Of a stretch of DNA of 64,000 nucleotides, positions 51,801-63,800 are shown in pieces. Position 1 is the stretch's first letter. The number at the start of each line of letters is the position of its first letter. Position numbers and translations under genes: made by a program. The notes below the pieces were generated by a model. The model did not search any database, was not told the origin of the DNA, and saw only the letters and a list, made by a program, of their open reading frames with translations. The DNA comes from Amycolatopsis methanolica 239. Lineage in GTDB: Bacteria; Actinomycetota; Actinomycetes; Mycobacteriales; Pseudonocardiaceae. The stretch spans positions 2,108,001-2,172,000 of the forward strand of contig NZ_CP009110.1 of NCBI RefSeq assembly GCF_000739085.1, read 5' to 3'.

Positions 51801-54800
51801 GGACGTCCTGCGCGCCATCGGCGATTGGACCGCGTACCGCGACCTGACCATCACCGGCCGTCCGGCCGCGGTCGAGCCCGTGCCGCCCAACCCGGAGCAG
51901 CTCGTGCTGGACGCGACGGCCCTCGACCCGCAGGCCGGGCCCGCCCCCGAGGTGCTGCTGCGTGAACTCGCGCGGGACCCGCACGACGGCGGTGTCGCGG
52001 AGGCCCTGCACGCCGCGTGGCGCGCGGTGCGCCACGACGGGCGCGTCGTCGTCGACATCGGGGGTGACGTCGACCGCGACACCGTCCGGCAGGCCGTGCA
52101 CTGGTACTTCGGCGAGGTCGGCGTCGAGTACGACAGGGAGTGGGGCCGCGGCCGGGTCGTCGGCTGGGCCAAGCGCCCCCGCCCCGTCGACCCCGTCCGC
52201 CCGGATGGCCCGCGCGTGGTGATCGGCGGCGGCCGGACCGCGCTCGGCGCGGGTGACGTGGCGGTCGGCACCGACGTGACGGTCACCGATCTGCCGCGCG
52301 GCGAGTTCACGTTCGTCCACTTCGACGGCGTGCGGGCCGGCGCCGTCACCGGCCCGGCGATCGGCGCGCTGGCCGACGCCATGGACGCCCTGCCCGAAGG
52401 CGGCCACGTCACGATCGAATCCGGCGCGGATCTGGCAGCCCACCTCGGTGATCTGGTCGCGAACGCCGTGGCGCTCGGCGCGACCGAGCTGACGTTCTCC
52501 GGGCTCTGGCTCGACACCGTCGCGGCCGACATGGTCAAGGGCCCCTACGATGCGGCCGGCTATGCCCAGGTGTACGCGGAGGCGATCGCCCGCATCGAGG
52601 CGGCACTGGAGCGGGGCGACGACGCGCGGTTGCGTGACATGCTCGAGCACGCCCGCACCGCGCACACCCGGCACGCCGCCGAGGCCCGCGGGCGTGCCCC
52701 CTCGCCGGGCCCGGTCCGGCTGCGGCTGGAGCGCTGGGACCACGAGTCGCTCACCGCGGACGTGGCACGACAGCTCGGGGAAGCCCTGCCGACGGGCTCG
52801 TCGCTGGAGATCCGGACCGGGCCCGGCGCCGACACCGCCGCGCTCGCCCGGTCGCTGCGCGCGGCCGGGTTCGCCGTGAACCGGCTGATGGCCTCGTCCG
52901 TCACGGCGGTCAACCTGTCCGATCCTGCCGCGCGGCCGTGGGAGGACCGCACCGGCCGGGCCGACGCCGAGGACGTCCTGCGGGTGCTCGCCACCCGCCA
53001 CGCGATCCTGGCGGAGACGCGCGGACAGCTCCGGGCGGCACTGGCCGAGGGCGACGAGGAGGTCCCGCAGGCGCTGGCGCAGCAGCACCACATGAGCGAC
53101 GTCGGCGCGTTCGCCGACGCGCTGGACGCGGAGATCGACCGGGCCGGTGCGGTGCTGCGGGCGGCCGGCACCGGGTTCGGCGCTGCCGGGTTCCCCACCG
53201 TCAGCGACATCGCGGCCGTCGGCGCGGCCGGCCTCGACGCTCTCGCCACCGCCGCCGGCGGGCGCTACGAGGTGACCACGTCCCCCGCGCCGGGACCGGT
53301 GCTCCCGTGGCGTGCCGAGGCGCCACGCACCCTCGCCGCGGCCAGCCCGGACGGTCTGCCGCTGGCGCGGGACGCAGGCCGGTTCGACGAGGTCGTCCTT
53401 CGCGAGATGGTGCGCGACGCGGACAACGGCGGCGTCACCTCGACGGTTCGCCGCCTGGCGAACCTGCTCTACGCCGACGGCCGCGCCGTGATCGAGGTAC
53501 CGCCCGGGGACGGCTCGCTGGCCGAGGAGACCGAGTCCGCGTTGCGCGAGTGGTTCGCCGACGTGGTCGTCACGAGTGACGCCGGCGGGACGCGGCTGGT
53601 GGCCACCCACCAGCGCCGGCACGCGGTGACGTTCCCCGCGGAGCCGGGCCCGCGGCTGGTGGTCGGCGGCGGCCGGGCGGACGGCATGCCGGCGCTCGGA
53701 CCGGACGACATCTCGGTCAACATCGACCCCGGCGCCCGGCCCCATGTGCTCGGCGATCTCGCCACCGTCACGCTGCCTGCCGGCCACTACTCGGAGGTGC
53801 TCTTCGAGAACTTGGACGCACCCGCGTTCACCGGGGATTCCATCGGCGCGCTCGCGAACGCCTTCGAGTCGCTGCGCGATGGCGGGTGGCTGACCATCGT
53901 CACCGATGGCAGGAAGGGCAAACCGCACCTGGCGGACCTCGTGGAAACCCTCGTCACCCTCGGCGCCTCGGGCATCACCGTCGACGGCACGAACCGGGTC
54001 ATCGTGCGCGCGATCAAGGAGAACACCGACGCCGCCGGGCACGCCGCGGTCTACACGGAGGCCATCCGACGCCTCGAGCAGTCTGCGGACGCCGATCCGG
54101 CCAAGCTCGCTCACGCGCGGGAGCGCCTGGCCGCGCACTCCGGCACCACCCACCGCGAGCCGCACGCGCAGGCCGAGGTCCGGCTCCTGCATTGGCGGCC
54201 GAGCGAACTCGACGACAACACGCTGGGCCGGATCGCCGACGCGCTGCCGTCCGGCTCGTTCATCGACATCGTGACCGGACGCGACGCGGACGGCGAGCGC
54301 ATCGCGGAGGTCCTGCGCCGGCACGGCTACGACGCTGGGGCCGAGCCCGAAACCGGGCAGGTGCTGGTGACCGGTGTCAAGCAGCACGGGAAGGACCTGA
54401 CCCCGCCTGCCCAGATCGCCGGCGCCGTGCTGCCGGGCGTCCGGGTCGAGGACGCGACCGCGGGCGAGGTGCGGCTGGTGGCCGGGGACCTGCCGGTCGT
54501 GGTCACCCGCGTCGCCGGGTGGACCACGTCGGGCGAAGTGACCGAAGTGGACGGACGGCCCACGGCCCGGATCAGGATCGCCGACGGGTCCCCGGTGGAC
54601 GCCGCCAGGGAGATCGCCTACCACGCGGCCCGTGCCTGGCAGGAGGTGCAGGCCGAGCGCTCCCGGTTGTTCTCCGGCCTGCGGGGGCGCGATCGCGTGC
54701 CGTTGCCCGCCGATCTCGCCGGGCGGCTGGCGATGCTGGAGGTGATGGCCCACCAGCGGGAGCAGAGCCAGGCCCCGACGACGGCGTTGAGCGAGATGCT

Positions 54801-57800
54801 GCAGCTGGAGCGGGAGCTCCAGCGGGACCTGCCGCCGGGACTCGATTTCGAAGAGGTCAAGGCCGGGCGCCTGAGCACGCGCACGCGGGAGGTCCTCGCC
54901 ACGCGGCCCTCGCCGGTGCCGCCGCCCGACACCGGGCACCACCAGGTCTCGCCGCGGAGCCGCGGTGGCGTCGTGGACGCGTTCACCTTCAACTACCTGG
55001 ATCCGGTCTGGCAGGGCACGCAGACGGCGCCGGTCACGGCGCGGCCCGCCCCGGCGGTGCCCATCGACCTGGTGCGCGCCGCCGTGGCCGCCGGGGACAA
55101 CGCCTACGGCCTGCTCACCCAGACGGTCGATCTGCCTGCGCTGCACGCGCGGTTCGGGGACAACCTGCCCCAGGCGCTCCAGGTCGCGCTGGCGCACGGC
55201 GCCGACTACCTCGAACAGATCGTCGAGCGGTGGAGCACCGGCGACGAGGAGGCCGCGCTGCGGGTGGCGGGCGCGCTGCCCGTCAGCAGCCCCGCTCCGC
55301 GGTCGCTCGCGGACGCGATGCCGTGGTTCGGGTTCCGCTCTGGCACCGAGGACGAGTTCCAGGCCTGGTTGCGGCGTGCCGGAATCCCGGCCGATCTGTC
55401 CACAACGGACCTGCTGCGCCTGCGCGAGGTCGCCGCGCTCCTGGTGCTGGGCGACCACCTGGTGACCGGGCCGCAGCGGCGCGAGTTCGCCGAGGCGCAC
55501 CCGGCCGTGATCGGCGACGCGTTCCACAGCATGCCCGACGGTCTGCGCGCGGCCGCGCTCCTGCCCGGGGCCGAAACCGACTTCACCACGGCCGCGCGGG
55601 CGGAGATCGCCCGGCTGCCGCAGGCCGAGCAGACCCGGCTCCGCCAGGACGTCGAGGCCCTGCTCGACCGGTTCTTCCACGGCGAGGACGGCGACGGGCG
55701 GGCGCCGGCAGGCGCGGCCGAGCGGATCGGCGCCGCACTGCACACCCACGGCCCGGACTTCGCCGCGTGGCTGACCGGGCAGATCCCGGGCGCCGCCGTG
55801 ACCGAGGGCTTCGCGCGGCTGGACATCACCGCCGAGCTCGTCGGGCGGACCGCGGGCGCCCTGCTGCCGCCGGACCGGCGGGCCCAGCTCGTCGAGGACG
55901 TCCGGGCACTGCTCGACCGGTACGCCGACGGCGGGAACGGCGCCGGGCGGATGCCGGCGCGCGTGGCCGAGAACATCGCCGCCGCGCTGCCTGCGCTCGG
56001 CCCGGACCTCACCGAGTGGCGGGCTGGGCGGACCTCGGATGCCGCGCTCATGGAGCGCTTCGCTGAGGTCGCCGCCGAGCTGGTCGCGCTCGGCACGCCG
56101 CAGCACGACCCGGACGCCGCGGACCACGTGCCGGAAGGCGACTTCGCCGCCGATCGCGCCGTCCACACCGGACTCGCGGAGCTGGCCAAGCTCGTAGGCG
56201 CGCAGCAGCGCGGCTGGGCGGCGCTGGCCGAGGTCCAGCAGCGCCTCGACGGCGACCCGGCGGCGACCGAGCAGGCCGAGGAGCTGGCCGAAGCCCTCGC
56301 CGGGATGATCGAGGTGATCGGGCCGCGGGTCGCCGGGCTGGCGAACCAGGTCGCCGAACTCCTGCCGCGGCACGAGACCGGGGAGCCCCAGCTCGAAACC
56401 GTGCTGACGCACCGGTACCGCCGCCTCGCCGGTGTGCTGGAACTGGTGCGGTCGCGTTGGGAGGACCACCAGGTCCAGCTGGCCGAGGTCAACTTCCGGA
56501 TGACCCGGCTCGCGTTGTGGGCGGAGACGGCCGAACAGGCCCGCGCCGCCGAGGCCGAGGCCCGCGAGAACGGCACGTCGCCGCGCCTGCCCGAACTGGA
56601 CGGCGAGGCGATCACCTCCGCCACCGCCGAAACCTACGTCGAAACCGCCCGCGCCGACCTCGGCCAGGCACTGCGGCGCGCCGACGAACTGCGCAGGCCG
56701 TTCGAGCGCGCGCTGGCCGAGCTGACGCGCGAAGCGGCGTCCCTGGACGAGGTCCACGGGCAGTTCCAGCGGCTCGCCGCGCCGGGCGAGGGCATCGACG
56801 CCGCCGACGACGGTCAGCGCCTGTTCCGCGCCAACCCGTTACGCGGGGACAAGCTGACAGCGGCGAACCTGACCGAGCGCGACAAGGCCACGGTGGAGCA
56901 GCTGGTGGGCCTGCTCGAAGATCGTGAGCGCGTCGTGGCCACCCTGCCGGGAGCCGGCCGGGAGGGCTGGCGCGCGAGCGACTTCGCGGACCTGGCCGAC
57001 TCGGCGGACCCGGTCGTGCGGCAGGCCGTCGCGGAGCTGAGCGCGATCGAGGAGGAGCTGCGGCGCCTGCTCAACGGCACTGCCGACGGCAAGGACCACG
57101 GCCTGGGGCTCAACGCCGCCATCCAGCGCAGCCACCAGCGGGCGAAGCTGCTCGAGGACGTCATCCTGACGCACAAGGACTTCCGCGGCCGGGTGCGCGA
57201 CCCGCGCAGCCTCATGCTGCTGGGCGCTCTGCGGACGGCGGACGAGCACCCCGCGCGCGGTCTCGCCTACCTCTTCGAGGAACTCACCGAGGGCGGGTTC
57301 GGCGACCGGAACCGCAAGGGTGTGCTGGACGACCGGCTCTACAGCATCCGGGCCCGCCAGTCGACCGAGTTCGCGATCGAGTCGCTGTACACGCCGGTCG
57401 ACGAGCAGGAACCGCCGGACGCGGTCGCCGCGGCCGAGCCGACGTTCCACAACGTCGTCAAGATCACCTGGATGTCCGGCACGGACAAGGTGCCGGGTGG
57501 CCGGGTGTTCCGGTCCGGCTTCACGCTGCAGGGCAGGGTCGGCCCGTCGCTGGCGCAGATCGAGTCGGGCGACCACCCGCTCGCGGCGGAATTCCGCCTG
57601 CGCGCCAAGGCCGACTGGATCGAGGAGCACCACGGCACGGCTATCGGGACCCAGGCGGACCTGGACGCGTTCATCGCCGAACACGGCAGCGACCCGACCG
57701 AGGGCGTCGATCTGCGGATGCCGGCGATGGTGCCGCTCGAGTGGGTGGACGGCGGTCAGCTCGTCGTCGCCGTGCGGCCGGACGCCGACCGGGCCGATGT

Positions 57801-60800
57801 CCGGGCCGATCTCGAGAAGCTGCTGGTGGAGCAGGTGGCCGGGTACCGGTCGCAGCTGCCGACGCTCGGGGTCGAGGCCCGCACCACGTTGCTGGTGCAG
57901 ATGGGCAGCGCCGCCGGTGTCGCGGTGGGCACCCTCGCGTCGCTGGGCCTCGGCGCCGGGATCAGCAGCACCTACCTCATCGCGCGCGGGGCCTACTTCG
58001 CCTGGACCGGTCTGATCGCGCCGGCCGCCTACTACACGTCGATGGGCAAACAGACCGAGGCAGCCAACGAGATGCGGCGCCTGCGGGCGTTCATCATGCG
58101 CGGCGGAATCGGGCCGACCGCGGTGTCGCTGCAGCAGGGCGCGCACGACACCGCCCAGACCCTGCAGCCGCTGGCGGAACTGACGCACAACACGGTGCCG
58201 GAGGCGGCCGCGCCCGAGCCGCTGACCGTGCTCTCCGGCGACGAGGTGAACGACCTGCAGCAGCGGATGACGCGGATCGGCGCCGAGCTGGCCGAGCAGC
58301 TGGCCGCCAAGGCGTTCCCGGAGTCGTTGCTGCACAACGACGGCCTGCGCAAGACGTTCCGTGAGATGACGGAGGTGAGCTGGTCCGACGAGGGCATCGC
58401 CGCGAACGACGCGGGCGCCCGGAAGGTGCGTGACGCCGGCACCCTGTCGCTCAAGCTGCCCACCGGGGAGACGCTCAAGGTGTCGCTGGTGACCGGCGGA
58501 CTGCCGCGGTCCTACCAGGTCCTCAAGGGCGGCCACGTGCCGACCAGCGAGCAGCGGTACTGGATCGGCGTCTCGCCGAACACCTTCCACGGCGGCGACG
58601 ACGCGATCCGCGCGGCGATCTCGGAGCAGTTGGTCGACGTCGTCACCAAGGGCACGCAGCTGTGGATCCAGCCCACGCTCGGCTCGCTGGCGCGGGAGAA
58701 CTTCACCACGCTGCCGGTCGAGGGCGTGATCACCACCGCGTTCAACGTCAGCGCGGGAAGCCTGGAACTGATTGGCCCGCTGGTGGTGGGCAGCGCCGGC
58801 TCGCGCTTCGGGTTCATGTCCTCGCGCTACCTGAACTTCAGGTACAACGCGCTGGCCCGCAAGCTGTGGGAGGACGCGGTCCGGGAGCGCCAGGGTTTCC
58901 AGGCCCTGATCGGCGCGACCGCCCGGATCGGCATGGCCGGCACGTCCCTGCGGCTCATGGGCGCCGCGGACGCGGTGAGCAAGGGGGTCGCGGCCGAGAT
59001 CGAGCGGCACCTGCCCGCCCGCCCCGACCGCGAGATGGCGCCGGACGACCCGGCCGAGATGCTGGTGCGCGCCGCCGACGAGATGGTGGCCAGGGCGGAG
59101 GTCTTCCCCGGCGTGAAGGCGGCCCGCCTGCTCACGGCCGAGGAGGTCGCCGCCGACGCGGCGAAGGCCGACTACGAAGCCAAGAAGAGGGCCGTCGTGG
59201 CGGCGAAGAAGAAGGCCACCAAGGCGGTTGAGGAGCTGACCAAGGCCCGCAAGAAGGGCGCGCCCGCGGACGAGATCGCCGCGCTGACCAACGAAGTCAC
59301 GCAGGCCCGCGCCGACGTCCGGACCGCCGAGGAAGCCGTGCCCGCCGCGAAGCGGAAGGCCGACGAGGCCGAGGCCGTCGCGAAGCCGGTCGCCAAGCGC
59401 AAGGACGACGGCGAGGAGCTCACCGTCGACGAGATCGCCAGGGCGATCGACGAGGGCAACGGCCTGACCGTGCGCATCCGGGCCGAGCCGCGGCTGCGCA
59501 CCCCGAAGATCCCGGGCGAGCTGCGGATCAAGCTCGGCCTCGCCGACGAGCTGCCCGGCGCGATCTCCCCGATGACGACCCACCTCGCGGTGTACAAGCG
59601 CGGCAACACCGACGTCCGCGAGTTCGTCACCCTGCTGCCGTCCCAGTGGGCCACCGACGACGCGCGGGTCTCGATCGACGACCTCAAGATGTGGATGCAC
59701 CGGCACGTCGACGACGTCATCGAGCGAGAGCAGTTCATGCACCGCCGGGAGATCCGCCAGCTGGCGATCGCGGCGTTCGGCAAGGCGGTCGGCAGCGGCG
59801 CCGTGAGCGCGGCCGTCAGCCTCCAGCAGGGCAACACGGCCGCGGCCGGCCAGTCCGCGACCGAAGCGAGCCAGCGGACGCTGGACGGCGCGATGCGGAT
59901 GGTCACCGCGCGCAACGGCATCGAACGGCTTTCCGCGCGCCTGCAGAAGGAACTGAGCACCCAGGCGGCGACCGCGCGGGCCATGGACGACTGGGCCTTC
60001 GCGCTCGCCACCGACATCCGCCGCGTGGACGGCCTGCTGCGCGAGAAACTCGCCGAGTACGCGGACGACCCCGTCCTGGGTGCGAAGGCGCGCGAGATCC
60101 TCGACCGGCGTGGCCCGGAGCTGCCGGAGCCCGGGACGCTGTTCGCAGACCTGGACCGCATGCGCGAAAGCGGCGAGATGGTCCAGCGCGTCAAGCACCT
60201 GGCCAAGGTCCTGCGCTACGGCAACGGCGAACTCGTGCTGCACATCGACAAGGTCCGCCGCCCCGGGCCCAAGGAGCTGTGGGCCAAGCTCCGCGGCATG
60301 CACCGGCAGCAGCTGATCTTCCGGTTCGTGAGCGGGATCCCCGGCGAGCCGACCCGGGTGCTGGCCAGTGCCATCGACTCGCACTTCCTCGTCGTCGGCG
60401 AGAACGCCGAGGAGGCGCTGGACCGCATCGCCCGCGTCGTGGCGGTCTACCACCACGGCCCGACCGGTGTCCCCGGCGCGATGGACCTCATGCTCAACGA
60501 GCTGGGGCCGGGCAACGTCGGCAGCCTGGTCAACCGCGGCGTCACCGAGGTGCTGCGGCCGCCGCCGGAACCGGCGAAGCCCGGTGATCCGCCGCCGCCC
60601 GACCCGAGCGTGCGCAACATGGTCATGCAGGTCGCCTCGGGCGTGGTGTCGACGCTGGTCAACGTGATCTCGGCGAGCTGGTTCCGGCGCGGCGACTTCC
60701 TCAAGAGCGAGCAGTTCCGCTGGCGCTACTCCTACGACGGCGCGGTCATGTCGGAGGACCGCGACCAGCTGGCCCAGTTCTTCGCGCGCAAGGCCGCCGA

Positions 60801-63800
60801 CTACAGCCGCGGGCAGATGCTCGACCTGCTGGAGTTCGCCGAGGCGGCGCAGTGGTACGACCCCAAGACGGTCGAGATCCTGCGCGAGGTGCTGGCCCCG
60901 GAGACGAAGTCGGCCACCGAGGTGTTCGTGCACCACGGCGTCCGTGCCGACCAGCTGCCGGACAAGTGGACGTGGGACGACCTCGACCGGCACGTGCGCG
61001 AGAACCAGCCACCGGCGCTGGCCAGGGCCGAGGCCGCGGACCTCCTGGCCCGGCTCGAAGCGCAGATGCGCGAGCAGGGCGTCCACCCGTCCGACCGCGA
61101 CGCCGAGCACCAGGAACTGCGCGAGCTGTGGGGCCAGGCAGTGATCGCGCTCGCGCACAACCAGCCGGGCGCCGAGGGGCAATACAACCGCAACGTGCTC
61201 GTCGACACCGGGTTCGGCCGCGTCAACGTGCGCATCCCGATCCCTGGCGCGTCCTACGTGGACATGCGCATCTGGCACGAGGCGGACCTGCTCGCGATGC
61301 TGCGCCCGAACCGGCCCGGGTTCGGCACGGTGCTGCCGGGCGTACCCGCGATGTGGCAGTCGCTCGGCGGCAACCAGGTGCAGGCCTTCGAGAGCGGGCG
61401 GTTGCTGGCCGAGGGCGAGGCCGTGCCGGACCGCGTGATCGAGGACATCGTGCACCTGTTCTCGGAAGCGGCGGATCTGGCGGCCGCGGAACTCCCGGGG
61501 ATACCCGAAGGCTGGGCCGCCAACGGGGACACGACCACCTTCGCGCGGCGGTTGTCAGACCTGACCGAGACCGTGCACGCGCAGGCGGCCGAGGAGCACG
61601 GCGATCTGCTGCGCGCGTTCGCCGTGCCGGATGATCCGCTGTACGGGGTGAGGGACAGCTGGCACGAGCTGAGCCGCCGCCCGTTCGGCCTGCTGCACAT
61701 GGACTTGCACCGCGGCAAGCTCCTCGTGCGCGAGCGTGACACCGCCTTCCTGGACTGGGAGCTGGCGCTCTACGGTGACCCGGTCGCCGACCTCGCCGCC
61801 CACCTGCACCTCATGCACTACACCGAGGCCGAGGAGGCGCGGCTCGTCCGGCGCTGGGCCGCCGAGATGCCCGCCGACGCGATCGCGGGCTGGGAAGCGG
61901 ACCTGCCGCGGTACCGCGAGTTCTTCCAGATCAAGTCCGCGCTGGTGGACGCCGTGCGGTTCACTGAGGCCTACGCCGATCCGTCGGTCCCGGAGCAGCG
62001 CCGCGCGGCGCTGGTCGCCGAGTTGACGGCCAAGCTGAACCGGGCCCACGAACTGTGGGGCACCGGCCGCACCCTGTCGCAGCGTGAGGTTCGCGCCGCG
62101 ATCGAGGAACACCTCGGCGAGGGGACCGATCCCGGCACCGCGGCTCCCGCTCTGCCGGCCGGCCCGCTCGAACCGTCGGCCGACACCGCCCGCTGGGCGG
62201 CGGCGCAGGCCGGCCTGGACGCGACCGGCGTGATGATCCACGTCGTCACCGACACCGAGGTGCTCCGGATGATGCGGGAGGAGGGCCACAAGGGACTGAC
62301 GCCCACCCACCTGGGAGGTCGTGAGATCTGGCTGGCCCCCGAAGCGTTCGAGTCGATCGACACCCTCGTCCGCGTGCTGGGCCACGAGCTCGCGCACTCC
62401 GGTCAGCTGAAGCTGGGCATCCGCCCGGTCCGCTCCATCGTCGACCAGCTCGAAGCGAACGCCGAAGCCCACGGCGACGCGGCGGTGGACCGCCTGCACG
62501 GCCGCGGCTCGCGCCCGCCGGTCGTGGAACCGGACCAGCTCCCGGACACCGACCCCGACGAAGAGGCCGTCGAGTACCTCTTCCACACCGAAGGAGGCGT
62601 GAATGACGACGTTCCGGGTGACCAAAGTGGACGACCTGGTGGCCTTCCCGGGAATCCGGGTGATGGGCCGGGAGGACGGGGAGCCGATCGAACCGGGGAC
62701 GACCCTGACCGACTCGGGAACTGGGCGCGCCTGGGAGGTGCTGACGGTGGAGTTCCCGTCCCCCTTGGCGCGCCGGGAGGGGTGGTCGGTGCTCCTGGTC
62801 CGGCGGACTGGGGAACCGGCTCCGCCCATCGGCGCGACGCTGAGCACCGCCTGACCGACCGGCGCGAGGCGTTCCTCGCACTCGAGACGCTCCGCAACGT
62901 GGTTCCCGGCCTCGGCGTCCGGCCCTGGGGCAACCACGGGCAGTACGACACCCACCTCGGCGAGGTGCCCGTCAAGATCGAGTTCACCGGCCAACCGCCG
63001 CTGAACAGCCCGGTCGCCGGGAACCCGAAGAAGAACCCGAGCATCCTGGTGCGCCTGCCCTCGGCTACTCCACGCGACACGGCCGTGCGGCTCCTGGCCG
63101 AGCAGCTCGGCCGCGCCCGGCACGAACTGACCGAGGCGAACCGGCCGTGGCGCCCGCTGCGCGGCAGACGGGAGGACCCGGCCGCGATCGACGCGCCGCT
63201 CGCCGGGCGTCTGCTCGCCCTCGACGCGGTCGCACGGCAGCAGGCCGAGGCGGCAGGCCGGGCAGGGTACGAGTTCCGGACCACCGCGGTCGCGGACCTG
63301 GCGACCGAGATCGCGGCCGCACTGCCGCCCGGCCGCGACTGGAACCTCATCGCGCAGGCCCACCTGCACCCGCTGACCCAGGCGTTGCTCACCGGGCCCG
63401 GACAGGAGCGCCACCCCGGGCTGCCACGGCGTTTGGCCCCCGTCGAGGTCGCGGGTGTCGATCTCGTCCCGGCGCACCGGACCCGCCCCGCCGAACTGAC
63501 GCCCGCCACCGACGCGGACGTCGCGATCGCCCGCGCCGCCCTGAGCAGGGGCGGCTCCGTGGACGGCCGTGACGAACCGGCCGGGCTCTTCAACCTGGAC
63601 CGGGCCGTGCTGCTGCTCGCCGGTTCGGCCCCCGGCCGGGCGGACCTCGCCGAGGCCGCGATGGTGCTGCACGACTACTGGGCCGGCGCCGGGATCGACG
63701 TCGCGGCGCGGACAGCCACACCCGGCACCGTCGACGTGGGCCGGATCGAGGACCGGGGCGGGCGTTTCCAGCGCGTGCTCAACGTGGAGGGGATGTCCGG

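Noticed and set aside
42421-56757. A 4,778-codon open frame on the minus strand, and a 2,239-codon one at 26140-32859
   Set aside because: Both are antisense to the giant toxin frame. Their translations are rich in Arg, Gly, Val, Asp and His with no domains. They are open because codons with G/C at the third position rarely yield stops on the opposite strand.
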